DNA of 64,000 bases, taken from NCBI RefSeq assembly GCF_008253865.1, contig NZ_CP042333.1:1-64000 (forward strand), written 5' to 3'. Of the stretch, positions 50,474-60,727 are shown in pieces. The notes below the pieces were generated by a model. It was not told the DNA's origin and ran no database searches. It was given only the letters and a program-made list of their open reading frames with translations. Source of the stretch: Bosea sp. F3-2. Its GTDB lineage: Bacteria > Pseudomonadota > Alphaproteobacteria > Rhizobiales > Beijerinckiaceae. The position numbers were made by a program, and so were the translations under genes. The number at the start of each line of letters is the position of its first letter. The first letter of the stretch is position 1.

Positions 50474-50908
50474 TTAGGCCTCTCCAGCCTGGTCATGCTC
50501 CAACCGATAATAGCCTCGCCGATCCCGAGCCCAACCCAGATCGTTGTCGATTGCCAAAATCTGAAGGGTCGCGGTCTGCGCCCCTTCGGTGAAGCCGGAG
50601 CCCACCTTCGAAGCGCCGATCAGATTGCCAACAATCCGAGGAAGCACTTCGCCCGCGTCGAGAAAACCCCAGTCCTTCAAAAGGGGTGCAGCAGCCAGAT
50701 CCTTGACCAGCGGCTGTCGCCCTTTCTCAAGGCGAGCGAGGTCACGTTTGAGACCACGCATCTCCTGTTCGAGGGTCAGCCCATTCTCGAACTCAGAAAG
50801 CGTGTCCGATCCTGGGAAAACCGGATTAACCTCCCACGAAAGCATGAAGAGGCTGGCGCCGGTGCTCGTTTCGAGAAGCGGTTCGCCAAAGATAGTTGAA
50901 AGGTCCAT
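50474..50908 (-). CDS. DUF6634-like protein, longer form
   Basis: 144 residues from ATG 50908. After an N-terminal extension of about 45 residues (MDLSTIFGEPLLETSTGASLF) it contains LKRDLARLEKGRQP, DLAAAPLLKDWGF and, at the end, LGWARDRRGYYRLE. These parallel the 44999-45322 protein. Function is unknown. It is the outermost gene that looks related to the right AAA/M41 module. Confidence 0.6.
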   Translation of the reverse strand: MDLSTIFGEPLLETSTGASLFMLSWEVNPVFPGSDTLSEFENGLTLEQEMRGLKRDLARLEKGRQPLVKDLAAAPLLKDWGFLDAGEVLPRIVGNLIGASKVGSGFTEGAQTATLQILAIDNDLGWARDRRGYYRLEHDQAGEA

Positions 50909-52184
50909 TGAAGCCTCGATTCCATTTGCGATATGGAATCGTAGGTCGGCGCGATGAAAGGCACACCGGCCTCCCAACTGCCATGTGGAGATGAGCAGGG
51001 CCGAGACGTTGGCGCGGAAAGTGGGCGCGAACCGACATGCGAGCATGTCCGATCAGCACAGAGGCGAGATGATGTGGATGCTGAACGCCGTATCTTACCA
51101 GCAGCCTTGACCGTGCGGGTGGGCCTATGGCAACCAAATGAACATATTCCTATTATCGCGGGTTTCCAGCGCTCCCTTAGGCGGTGATTCTGACAAACTG
51201 GCGTAATTGCCTGCGGGCCAACTCCGGCCGAGTTCAGCGCAGACACCGACCGCTATTTGCCCGAAACAGGAACACGACCTGAGTGTAAGGCTTCGTCGGC
51301 ATATACACCAATTTGGCGTAGTTCAGATCGCCCGAAAAGGCTCAATGAACCGGAATGATTTATCGCGGCAATCGAGCAGAACCGGCTTGAAAGAGCGCCC
51401 ATACGAGACCGCTGATCGCTACATCTGCACCCGCCGCGCGGCCTCAACGGCACCCGCTTCATTCCTTCGTTTGAGAGCCAAAAACAAGGAATGATGCCGC
51501 AATCCTTCTGTCAGCCTGGAATCAGGGCATTTCTTCAGCGCATTCTGCCCATCGCGACACGGCGCCTCATTACGAGCCATCACTCAGAAGCCAAGGGGAG
51601 CACGGTTGTAGACCGCACCACGTTAAGCTATTGTAATGCCTGTGGATTTCGTAATCTGAGTAGCGGTTGCCGGCTTCACTATCGTCGATCGCACCACGCT
51701 TCTTGGGGCGGAGGCGGCTCTCGCTATGTTTTTTGAACGTCGGACCGCTACTGTGCTCTTGACAAGGGTTTTTTCCTTCGGGTGAGCTCACGAAATCGTT
51801 ACTTTAGAAGCTTGAGAGTGGGGAATGGATCCGGCGAATTTCGCCCTTCAACAGCCCTGAATGCCCGATCCAAACTCCCTTACCACTCGACGTAAAGTGG
51901 CCGAGGGCGGCCTGCAGTGCCGCCGGGGGAAGGTGGCGACACCATACGCCACCGTGCATCCTGCGCCTCGCGCAAGTATGAGGTTTAGGGCGGGGCCAAC
52001 TTGCTCTCACTGCGTCCGGATTCTCAGCAATATCTGTGCTCGTTGAGCTGCCAGTGGTTTGGCATCGAGCCACAACGTTTTCGCTGCGCGAGCTCCCGGA
52101 CTGAGATCCCCTCCCCTGTCATCGTCGGCGGTCCAGCTGCCCTGAGAAAACCTCCAACCGCCATAACGTCGTGCTTATCTGCTA
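50909..52184. other. 1.3-kb stretch without a supportable gene
   Basis: Several frames of 60-150 residues cross this stretch on both strands, but none shows a recognisable motif, a good RBS or consistent coding bias. It probably consists of decayed pieces joined between the right module and the coupling-protein fragment. The junction with the fragment is near 52185, where composition rises sharply in GC. Confidence 0.4.
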
Positions 52185-53598
52185 TCTTAGTGGCTACTAC
52201 CTGGTGACCGGCATGGCCGTGATGGCAGCCCAGGCGCGCTCGCTCGGCTTTGCGATGATCTTCGGCGCGCAGGACCTGCAGTCGATGAAGCGCCACAACG
52301 ACAAAGAGGCGAACTCGATCATCGCCAACACCAACACCAAGATCTTCATGCGCACGGAAGAGCCCAACGAGACCGCCAAGCTCGCGATCGACCGCGGCGG
52401 CAAGGGCCAGCGCTCGCAGCTCAAGGGCTACCAGGCCCATGTCGGCGAACTGACCTCGGTCAGCTATCGCGACAATTCCGAGGCCGGCGTCGAACTGATC
52501 GACCGCGTCGATCTGCGCGACCTGACCGGCCAGAAGGAAGGCCAGATGCACGTCACCCATGGTGACAAGCTGATCCGGGCGCGCTCCTTCTATGCCGACC
52601 CGCCTTCGGTGATCGACAAGAAGACGATGATGCTGGCGGTCAACCACTTCATCATCGTCGAGAAACCCAGCCTCGACGAGGTCGAGTTCGTCGACCGCAC
52701 CCCCGACGTCCTGGAGAAGCTGCTCGATCCCGCCTTCGCCGTCGCGATGGCGCGCGAGGCCGAGGCCGCCAAGAGCCAGATCTACGCCAAGGCCGAGGCG
52801 CTCGACGAGATCGCCGTCGCCGCCCAGGGCATGGCCGAATATATCGACCGCCGGCCACGCCAGCCGGTGGCGGAAGCGGCTTGCGTCGGCCTGTTCCAGG
52901 TCACCCGTGCCGTCGCCGCGGCAACCTCCGCCCGGCCGGCCGGGGCCGCACCAGGCGCCTCGATCGCCACGCCGGCCCGGCCGGCCGCCCCGCCGCCGCG
53001 CCCGAGCGTCAAGCACGTCTCCCTCAACGAGGACGGCGCCAGCGGCGGTGGCCTCTCCGCCCTGGTCGAGTCGATGGCCCGCCAGCAGGCGCCGGAAGGC
53101 GACTGGCGCACCCCCGCCGACCTGCCGCCCGAGCTCCTCGACGAGGACGGCTTCCACGACGAGGCCGAGCTCGCCCAGCTCGCGCCCGATCCGGACGAGC
53201 GCCCGCTGCGCCGCGGCCCGCTCCCCGAGATCGAGCCGCGCCCGGTCACCCTGCGCGAGATCGGCCATGGCGTCGACGTCGCCGGCAAATCGATCGCCGA
53301 ATCCGACGAGCTCAGCCACGACGCCTTCCTGCGCGTGATGTCGGACGCTTATTTCGACCCGGCCTCGACCACCGCGGCCGAGGTCGAGAAGAAGTTCGTC
53401 GACGCTACCGGTGGCTCCTACCGGCCGGCCGATCCCACGGTGCGGCCCATGGTCGATGCCGCCGCCCATGGCAGCGATCGCCTGTTCGCCGAGACCGCCC
53501 CCGAGGAGCCGCTCGCCCAGCCAGGTTCGGATACCGTCTACGTCTCGGATTTCCTGGCCAGCCTGATGAGCGATACCCAGGCCGAGGAAGGTGCCTGA
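52185..53598 (+). pseudogene. 3' fragment of a DotL/IcmO-type conjugative coupling protein
   Basis: About 470 residues with no natural start. It enters in mid-domain at GYYLVTGMAVMAAQARSLGF, then AMIFGAQDLQSMKRHNDKEA and IIANTNTKIFMR, the C-terminal half of the ATPase of DotL/IcmO (TrbC-like) type IV coupling proteins. A Pro/Ala-rich linker and acidic tail typical of DotL-like C-termini follow. Walker A and the membrane helices are absent, so it is a non-functional remnant of an ICE or plasmid of the Dot/Icm-like (I-type) class. A 546-residue minus frame opposite it is a shadow. Confidence 0.8.
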
Positions 53599-53664
53599 TC
53601 CAGCAGCGCGGATCTTCGGGCATGGAGAAAGGCCGGCCTGCCGATCACGGGGCACCCCTGACAA

Positions 53665-54636
53665 CTAAAAATCAGAATCGAGATCCCAGCGAGTTGCCTC
53701 ACGTTTCTGCCGACTGCTTTTGCCGCCGGAGAGATACCGGACCTCGCTGCTCAGCCAATCTGCGACGTATCGCTTGAGGTCTTCATCGAGCCAATGGCCA
53801 CCGTACCGCACATAGAATTTGGCTGCGGTGAAGGCGGACGTGTGGATGGCTTTAGCGGTCAAATTGATGTCGCGCGTGGTTTTCAAAACCGAGGTTGCAA
53901 CGATATATCGACATGAATGAGGAGCAAACCCTCTAAAATATGCAAATTTGTTTGTCGATTGGTCCTTCTTATAAGATTTAGCCAACGCAAATCTGAATAT
54001 CTGAGCCGCTCCTCGCGGGCATAGATTCTGATTTCCAAATCGTGTTGCCCAGAACGCACTCGATTTGCCATACGATTCGTGGATAATTTTTCGATCTTGA
54101 TCGATATACTCTTCGATTCTGCGATGAAATTCGTTAATATTTTCAATTTCGCGAACGTAGTATTTTCCACCAACCGCGTTAGGGTTCTTAAAGTGCTTCG
54201 CTTCCAGCTCAAATTCCATAAATTTGTTATATTTTCGAAAGCAACCGGCCACGATACCAGAAATCGATCTGCTTCGCAGTGCATAGAAACGCCCGATGTC
54301 GATTATGATGCTATGCCTATTCAAAATAGCTCGTCTTAAAGGATCCGTTTCCCTCCTCCATTCGGAATATGCAGCAGCGGAAATGTTAGTAAGAAAATCA
54401 CTGGGATGCTCAAGGCGAAGAATGGAATCGATCTGATCAACGGAATCCCAGCCGACACCCGTTTCGCCTCGATAGGTTGTCCTGAACTCATCGAATTTGG
54501 CCTTCTGAGAAGCCAAATAGGATTTTAAACCATCTTCTCCAAGACCGAAGCATTCGAATTCAGGATAGTTTTGATCTATCGGTATCATATCTCCAAATAA
54601 CGGCATAGAAAATCTCCTCATCTTCTTCCATTCCAC
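53665..54636 (-). CDS. Divergent tyrosine-recombinase-like protein (catalytic partner)
   Basis: A 323-residue protein, AT-richer than its neighbours. Its C-terminal half has FAPHSCRYIVATSVLK (H-x-x-R box) and about 25 residues on IHTSAFTAAKFYVRYG, which resembles the GHSS...T...Y box with a candidate nucleophilic Tyr. The N-terminal half is not recognised. Its start overlaps the end of the next gene (54618-54636), so the two are co-translated. Tyrosine recombinase is a motif-level inference. It would act on an island att site. Confidence 0.55.
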   Translation of the reverse strand: MEWKKMRRFSMPLFGDMIPIDQNYPEFECFGLGEDGLKSYLASQKAKFDEFRTTYRGETGVGWDSVDQIDSILRLEHPSDFLTNISAAAYSEWRRETDPLRRAILNRHSIIIDIGRFYALRSRSISGIVAGCFRKYNKFMEFELEAKHFKNPNAVGGKYYVREIENINEFHRRIEEYIDQDRKIIHESYGKSSAFWATRFGNQNLCPRGAAQIFRFALAKSYKKDQSTNKFAYFRGFAPHSCRYIVATSVLKTTRDINLTAKAIHTSAFTAAKFYVRYGGHWLDEDLKRYVADWLSSEVRYLSGGKSSRQKREATRWDLDSDF

Positions 54637-55949
54637 ATCAATGAAATTTCGTCCATCATGCTTTTATCGATAGCCGTTAGAACAGCATCACGGTCAAATT
54701 TCTTTTTTCGATGAATCATCCAGGTCAGGTAAAGACGGTAATTAGACTCATTAATTAACTGCAATCTCAAAGAATCAACCGGAATATTTTCGAATTCTCG
54801 CGGATCAATTCCAGCTATCTCCCTCAGTTCATTTTTCCTGCAGGTCAAGAAGCCGAATATCATCTCGATCCGTGATTTATATAGATTTATACTGTTCTGA
54901 TTGAGGCCTTTTTTCGATATGATGCCGATATCCAACACTTTATGGCCACGATATATTACATATTGCCGCCAATCAGCTTTTGCCGCATCCGGCCACTTCT
55001 CATAACGGAGTCCATAGCGATCGGTCCGTTGGGCTGCGAGCTTGCCCATCTCGGTATCGGCTCGGCTACGAATCTGGCTTTTTGCTTGATCCAGCATCTT
55101 CAGCTTCTCCTCGGGAGAAGCATGTCGGAACTCACGAGGAAGCTCGGCGCTAAGCTTATCCTCTTCAACCCGCGACAGCGCTTGGCCTTCACGAAGCATC
55201 TGCCGTGGATTCAGGCGTCTTCCAGGTCGATCAAGCTTATTCCACAGAGCGCCCTTGGGGAGCCGAAGGAACGCCTCTATCGCATTGATGAAGGGCTCCT
55301 GTGCCTCGCCTACAGCTTTCTGCCCTTCACCCCAAGCACGAATGGTACATCCGGTCGTGGAGCCGAGAAAGCTGAGGGCCGCCGGAGCCATCCCGACAAG
55401 ACTCGACTCATACACGAGTGCATTCGCGAAGTCGGCGGGGCAGCCGAGACCTAACTCAGCCCGTACCATAGTGGCCCTCACGCGGCTTACCGCCAAAGCG
55501 TGCTCTGTGGCCGTTACGTGGGCTTCTAATTTCGACAACGCCTCGCGCATGGCGACGTTGATCGGAAACGCATTGCTCTTGATACCATATGTCTCTCGTA
55601 CAAGTTGCTCGAAGACCTCGTGATCCCTGATTTGTTCAATCGAGCCGGATGCTCGTGCTACCGCGCGGCAAATCCGAATTCCGTCAGCCAGGGAATGCAA
55701 ACAGTTCGCCCGCGGCGGCAGGGGCACGTAAGTGCCGACGCGGGCGGCCGCCTCCTGAAGCGCTACTGCTCCGGGCCGAATATCCCGCGCAAACATTTCG
55801 TAGTCGACCATATACTCCGCAGCCACAGCTTTGCGGTCGACCAGCCAAGGGGAAAGACGCGTCGCTGGCAGAGGCCCAACGCGGGCGCGCAGCTCGGCAG
55901 CTACGCGTAAAAAATCGGGGTCCTCTTTCGAGTATTTGCGGTATGGCAT
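54618..55949 (-). CDS. Recombinase-associated large protein (core-binding partner)
   Basis: 443 residues from ATG 55949 (MPYRKYSKEDPDFL); an extension to 56009 is less likely. Not recognised as a whole. Near the C-terminus, FLTCRKNELREIAGIDPREF resembles the Arg-I box of tyrosine recombinases (G-x-R-x-x-E-L...L...D). Box I may therefore sit in this protein and boxes II-III in the overlapping downstream protein. Either a split recombinase or a two-protein recombinase system. Confidence 0.5.
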   Translation of the reverse strand: MPYRKYSKEDPDFLRVAAELRARVGPLPATRLSPWLVDRKAVAAEYMVDYEMFARDIRPGAVALQEAAARVGTYVPLPPRANCLHSLADGIRICRAVARASGSIEQIRDHEVFEQLVRETYGIKSNAFPINVAMREALSKLEAHVTATEHALAVSRVRATMVRAELGLGCPADFANALVYESSLVGMAPAALSFLGSTTGCTIRAWGEGQKAVGEAQEPFINAIEAFLRLPKGALWNKLDRPGRRLNPRQMLREGQALSRVEEDKLSAELPREFRHASPEEKLKMLDQAKSQIRSRADTEMGKLAAQRTDRYGLRYEKWPDAAKADWRQYVIYRGHKVLDIGIISKKGLNQNSINLYKSRIEMIFGFLTCRKNELREIAGIDPREFENIPVDSLRLQLINESNYRLYLTWMIHRKKKFDRDAVLTAIDKSMMDEISLMWNGRR

Positions 55950-56881
55950 TGTGCCGCGTCCATCTATCAATCCGAAAGTGAGAGCCGATCTTTCGCGAAA
56001 GACCAACATTATACCGAGTTATGCGAGCCAGATGGCCTAACAGTACATGGCATCACAATTTGTTGAACTTGAATTCTGATCGTTCGTTGTCTCCAATCCT
56101 TGGTTATCACGATCCGATTGACGCGAATACAAAGAGGGTGGCGAAGGATTGGCGTTGCGCGAGATTCTTGCATAACAATCCATCAGGTTGTTATGTTCGT
56201 ATCTACAAACAGCATTTCGCGCGTTGTTTTCGTGAATTTCCCAGATTTCACGCAATTTATAGCCGCGGCAGGGGCCTTGAAACCTTCAGACAATCCGCTG
56301 CGGTGCCGCGGCGAGCTAATTTTCAGGTTTTTCTCGTGATGGGGAGTAGGTATCCGAGCCGACTCAATTCCGCAGATGAGGGCGGGAGGTCACCACTAGT
56401 GGCCCGAACGTCAGAGCCAATTTTGGTCGTTCGGCAGATGCTGTGAGAGCACAGATTAAGCGTAATAGATTAACAAGGAATTAGCCGCGGAAATGGGGTC
56501 GATAGGCGAGAATGGTTGCTCACCAGGTTCTTACGATAGGGCCCGCATCCGGGCCTTAAACCGAGGCTCGATCAGAATAGGAAAGCGGGCGGTTTAATAG
56601 GCATTGCTTCTTATTCAAACGTCCTCCACCTACGCGTACTGCCGCTTGCGGGCGCTACTGATGGCGCGCAATCCTGGCCCTGATCCGGGCGAACTATCCT
56701 GTTTCGAGCCGACGCCGGCGGCGGAGAAGCGTGCGGAGCTGCATGGGTTACAGCTCGTGTCGAGAGCGTGCGGCGCGGAATAATCGCCGACGGGATCTGG
56801 TGGGATCGCCGGGAACTCGTCCAGATCGACGGGTGGTTCGATAGCGCCCTGAGGGGCAACGATACTCGGGCTTTTCGAAAA
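55950..56881. other. 930-bp region between the recombinase genes and the LysR gene
   Basis: No gene is supported. The first half is AT-rich like the recombinase genes. The second half, from about 56600, returns to chromosome-like GC and holds short remnants with no identifiable family. The island/chromosome junction is likely within this stretch; no tRNA or obvious att duplication was seen. Confidence 0.4.
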
Positions 56882-57784
56882 CTACGTTTCTGAGGCGGAT
56901 AGCTGGTCGCCCAGCCATTCGCGGAAAGCCTTGATCTTGGGGATGTGAGCCTTCGACCTCAGATACAACAGATGATGGCACACCAACTGAACGCCTTGTG
57001 TGCCAAGCGGAAGCACAAGCCGTCCGGTGTCCAGCTCCCTCTGAATCATCAGCCGACTTTCCAGGCCTATACCAAGCCCATCTACTGCAGCGCTGATGGC
57101 CATGAAGGTGCGGTCGAAACGCGGCCCCCTGCCAAGGTCGAAATCATGCTCTCCCATTTCGTCCAGCCATTGGCGCCAACCGACAAGGTTGACCTCTGTG
57201 AAGATGAGCGTTCGCCCCCGCAGATCGGCGATTTTCCGCACGGGCTGACTGCCCTGGACCGCATCTGGCGAGCCGATAACAACGAACGTCTCGGGGGGAA
57301 ACGGGATGACTTCAACGCCGGCATCAGGGAAAACAGTGCCGTAGCGAATGTCGAAATCCGCCTCTCCGGCAGGGAGGTCGACGCGATCCACCGACGCGTT
57401 GAGCCGAATATCGACGTCCGGATGCAGCACGCTATAGCGTGCGAGTCGCGGCATCAGCCACTGCGTGGCGAAGCTGGGAACAGAGTGGATCGTGAGGATG
57501 TCAGCGCGGCTGACCCTCTCGATGCTGCGGGTTGCCGCTTCGATCTGCCCGAAGGCCTCCGCAATCTGCTCGGCGTAACGACGCCCCGCATCAGTCAGGA
57601 CGATAGACCGATGGATGCGGTGGAACAGCGGCACGCCGACTTCCCGCTCCAAAGCCTTGATCTGATGGCTGACGGCAGACGGCGTCACCAGCAGTTCCTC
57701 GGAAGCGGCCGCGAAGGAGCCTAGTCGCGACGCGGCTTCGAAGCACTGGACAGCTTTGAGTGAGGGCAGCTTCCGCAAAAGCAT
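56882..57784 (-). CDS. LysR-family regulator (GcvA-like)
   Basis: A 300-residue protein. The winged HTH is LPSLKAVQCFEAASRLGSFA, then AAASEELLVTPSAVSHQIKA, and the effector domain ends normally (LYLRSKAHIPKIKAFREWL). The wording is that of GcvA-type LysR proteins. It is divergent from the SDR/transketolase/TRAP genes with 119 bp between, and most likely activates them in response to the substrate. It is the first clearly non-island gene. Confidence 0.9.
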   Translation of the reverse strand: MLLRKLPSLKAVQCFEAASRLGSFAAASEELLVTPSAVSHQIKALEREVGVPLFHRIHRSIVLTDAGRRYAEQIAEAFGQIEAATRSIERVSRADILTIHSVPSFATQWLMPRLARYSVLHPDVDIRLNASVDRVDLPAGEADFDIRYGTVFPDAGVEVIPFPPETFVVIGSPDAVQGSQPVRKIADLRGRTLIFTEVNLVGWRQWLDEMGEHDFDLGRGPRFDRTFMAISAAVDGLGIGLESRLMIQRELDTGRLVLPLGTQGVQLVCHHLLYLRSKAHIPKIKAFREWLGDQLSASET

Positions 57785-57903
57785 GAATCCAATTCACCGT
57801 TCGGCCGTTTTTATTCGTTTGAGGGCAAATGCTCAACGCGTCATTTTCTGACCGCCGCAAGTGGCCCGCACCGAAGCAGGGCAACAGCGGGGGAGGACAT
57901 GAG

Positions 57904-58653
57904 ATGTTGCTGCAGGACAAGGTCTGCATCGTAACGGGCGCGGCATCGGCACGAGGGTTGGGTCGCTCAACCGCTCAGCTCTTCGCCGACCATGGCGCGA
58001 AAGTAGCGATCTTCGATCTGGATGCTCGCGCCGCCGAGGACGCTGCGGCCGCTATCGGGCCCGATCACCGCGGCTATGCCTGTGACGTCACTGACAAAGG
58101 CGCTTGCCAAGCGGCTACGTCCCACGTCTTGAGCGACTTCGGCGCCATCGATGTCCTCGTGAACAATGCTGGTATCACCCAGCCGATCAAAACGCTCGAC
58201 ATCACCGCCGACAATTACCAGGCCGTCCTGGATGTCAGCCTGCGCGGCACGCTCTATATGAGCCAAGCCGTCATTCCGGCGATGACGACAGGCGGCAAGG
58301 GTGCCATCGTCTGCATGTCGTCGGTCTCGGCCCAACGTGGTGGCGGCGTCTTCGGTGGCCCGCACTACAGCGCCGCCAAAGCCGGCGTGCTCGGCCTGGC
58401 CAAGGCCATGGCGCGTGAGCTTGGTCCTGCAGGCATCCGCGTCAACTCCATCACGCCGGGCTTGATCCAAACTGATATCACGGCCGGCAAGCTTTCGGCC
58501 GAGATGAAGGCCGAGATCCTCAAGGGGATTCCGTTGAACCGATTGGGCGACGCGATCGACGTCGCTCGCATCTGCCTCTTTCTGGCTTCGGACCTGTCGT
58601 CCTACGTCACCGGGGCCACGATCGATGTCAATGGCGGCATGCTGATCCACTGA
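57904..58653 (+). CDS. Short-chain dehydrogenase/reductase
   Basis: A 249-residue SDR from ATG 57904. It has cofactor motif VTGAASARGLGRS (TGxxxGxG variant), NNAG (LVNNAGI), catalytic Ser and Tyr-x-x-x-Lys in SSVSAQRG...HYSAAKAG, and C-terminal IDVNGGM. It probably oxidises or reduces a sugar alcohol or ketose taken up by the TRAP system. First gene of the catabolic operon. Confidence 0.9.
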   Translation: MLLQDKVCIVTGAASARGLGRSTAQLFADHGAKVAIFDLDARAAEDAAAAIGPDHRGYACDVTDKGACQAATSHVLSDFGAIDVLVNNAGITQPIKTLDITADNYQAVLDVSLRGTLYMSQAVIPAMTTGGKGAIVCMSSVSAQRGGGVFGGPHYSAAKAGVLGLAKAMARELGPAGIRVNSITPGLIQTDITAGKLSAEMKAEILKGIPLNRLGDAIDVARICLFLASDLSSYVTGATIDVNGGMLIH

Positions 58654-58702
58654 GCAGACCGCCGCGGCTGTTCCGTCACCATCATCGAGGAGGCATCGAA
58701 AG

Positions 58703-59542
58703 ATGTCGGAGATCGGTCACAACGTCACGTTGGCCGAGCGGGCCCGGCGTATCCGCCGCCACGCTCTGCGCATGGGAGAGGTCCAGGGCCAGGGCTACAT
58801 TGCCCAGGCGCTCGGCATCGCCGACGTGCTCGCCGTTTCGTATTTCCACGCCACGCGTTATCGCGCCGAAGACCCCCAATGGGAGGGGCGGGATCGCTTT
58901 CTCCTATCCATCGGCCATTACGCGATCGCGCTATATGCGGCGTTGATCGAAGCCAAGATCATTCCTGAGGACGAGTTAGAGACCTACGGTACCGATGACA
59001 GCCGGCTGCCGATGTCTGGCATGGCGGCCTACACCCCCGGCATGGAGATCACGGGCGGCTCGCTCGGCCACGGGCTGGGCATCGCCGTCGGCATGGCGCT
59101 CGGCCTCAAGCGCAAAGCTTCCGATGCGTTCGTGTACAACCTGTTCTCAGACGGCGAGCTCGACGAGGGCTCCACCTGGGAAGCCGCGATGTCGGCTTCC
59201 TCGCACAAGCTCGACAACCTGATCGGCATCGTCGACGTCAACCAGATGCAGGCCGACGGTCCCTCGGTTCAGGTGATGAACTTCGAGCCGCTGTTGCCAA
59301 AATTCGAAGCCTTCGGTTGGTTTGCGCAGCGTGTCGACGGCAATGACATCCAGGCGCTGGTCAAGGCCTTCGACATTGCGCGCCACCATAGCGCGCGCCA
59401 GCCCCGCATCATCATCTGCGACACGAAGATGGCCAAGGGCGTTCCCTTCCTCGAGGCTCGGGAGCGCAATCACTTTCTGCGCGTCGAGCCCGACGAATGG
59501 GCGCAGGCCATCGCCATCATCGAGGCGGGAGCCAACCTATGA
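58703..59542 (+). CDS. Transketolase, N-terminal (TPP-binding) subunit
   Basis: A 279-residue protein with GAGGAGG 14 bases before ATG. It has the TPP/Mg motif GDGEL replaced by FSDGELDEGSTWEAAM and ending IGIVDVNQMQADGP, and the GSLGHGLGIAVG loop. Together with the next gene it forms a split transketolase as found in many catabolic operons. It overlaps the C-terminal subunit gene by 4 bp. Confidence 0.92.
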   Translation: MSEIGHNVTLAERARRIRRHALRMGEVQGQGYIAQALGIADVLAVSYFHATRYRAEDPQWEGRDRFLLSIGHYAIALYAALIEAKIIPEDELETYGTDDSRLPMSGMAAYTPGMEITGGSLGHGLGIAVGMALGLKRKASDAFVYNLFSDGELDEGSTWEAAMSASSHKLDNLIGIVDVNQMQADGPSVQVMNFEPLLPKFEAFGWFAQRVDGNDIQALVKAFDIARHHSARQPRIIICDTKMAKGVPFLEARERNHFLRVEPDEWAQAIAIIEAGANL

Positions 59543-60573
59543 GACGGTCGAAATACATCCGCCCGGCCAGCCTGTCCGAAAATGGCAACGGCAAGCCGCG
59601 GCTGACAACCTCCGCCATGATCGCATCGATCGCGGGGGCCGATCAGAAGACGAGGCCAGCACCGTTTGGACACGCTCTCGCGAGGCTCGCCCGCGCCGAT
59701 GAGCGCATCCTGGGACTTTCAGCTGACCTCGCCAAATACACCGACCTGCACATTTTCAGGGAGGCCCATCCGGACCGCTTCTACCAGATGGGCATGGCTG
59801 AGCAGCTACTGATGATGGCCGCCTCCGGCCTTGCTCGCGAAGGTTTTCAGCCGTGGGTGACAACCTACGCAGTCTTCGCCTCCCGCCGCGCCTACGACTT
59901 CATCTGCCTGGCGATCGCGGAAGAGATGCTGGATGTGAAGATCGTCTGCGCGCTGCCCGGTCTAACGACCGGATATGGGCCTAGTCACCAGGCGACCGAG
60001 GATGTCGCGATGTTTCGCGGCATGCCGAACCTCACCATCATCGATCCTTGCGATGCCCACGAAATCGAGCAGGCGGTCCCGGCCATGGCGGCCCATCGCG
60101 GGCCCGTCTACATGCGGCTCCTGCGCGGAAACGTCCCGTGCGTGCTCGACGAGTACGGCTACGAATTTGAGCTCGGGAAAGCCAAGCTGATCCGGGACGG
60201 ACGCGACACCTTGATCGTCTCGTCGGGCCTGATGACGATGCGGGCCCTCGAGGCTGCAGCTTCGCTTCAGAAGGATGGAGTGGATGTCGGCGTACTTCAT
60301 GTCCCGACCATCAAGCCTCTCGACGAGGCGACCATCCTGGCGGAATGCGCCAAGCCCGGACGGCTCGTCGTAGTGGCGGAAAATCATACAGTGATCGGCG
60401 GATTGGGCGAAGCCGTCGCTGGAACGCTGCTGCGTGCAGGCGTGCATCCGGCGGGCTTCCGGCAGATCGGTCTCCCCGACGAATTCCTCGAAGCCGGTGC
60501 CCTGCCAACGCTGCACGACCTCTACGGGATCTCGGCCGCCAAGATCGCGACAGCCGTCAAGTCCTGGAGCTGA
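59539..60573 (+). CDS. Transketolase, C-terminal (pyrimidine-binding) subunit
   Basis: A 344-residue protein starting in the ATGA overlap. It has the pyrimidine-binding Glu in YQMGMAEQLLMMAASGLA, then GPSHQATEDVAMFRGMPNLT, and a C-terminal domain with GGLGEAVAGTLL. Together the two chains transfer a two-carbon ketol unit. The substrate is probably not a standard pentose phosphate, since no kinase adjoins. Confidence 0.92.
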   Translation: MRRSKYIRPASLSENGNGKPRLTTSAMIASIAGADQKTRPAPFGHALARLARADERILGLSADLAKYTDLHIFREAHPDRFYQMGMAEQLLMMAASGLAREGFQPWVTTYAVFASRRAYDFICLAIAEEMLDVKIVCALPGLTTGYGPSHQATEDVAMFRGMPNLTIIDPCDAHEIEQAVPAMAAHRGPVYMRLLRGNVPCVLDEYGYEFELGKAKLIRDGRDTLIVSSGLMTMRALEAAASLQKDGVDVGVLHVPTIKPLDEATILAECAKPGRLVVVAENHTVIGGLGEAVAGTLLRAGVHPAGFRQIGLPDEFLEAGALPTLHDLYGISAAKIATAVKSWS

Positions 60574-60727
60574 AGCGGGCGACAGTGCCAACGCCATAAG
60601 GCCTGGCGGGATCGCTTGGCCCCGCCGGAAGACAATGTCGCGGAGAGGCGCCTCCGACGACACGTACATCAGCGCCAATAGCGCTTCGAGCCATGGCTCG
60701 CAGATTCCGCCAAACAGGGAGAGAACC

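Noticed and set aside
51207..52073. Several 60-95-residue frames on both strands
   Set aside because: No motif, no RBS and mutually overlapping; treated as non-coding debris.
52024..53664. 546-residue minus-strand frame
   Set aside because: Antisense to the coupling-protein fragment; repetitive Gly/Arg/Asp composition.
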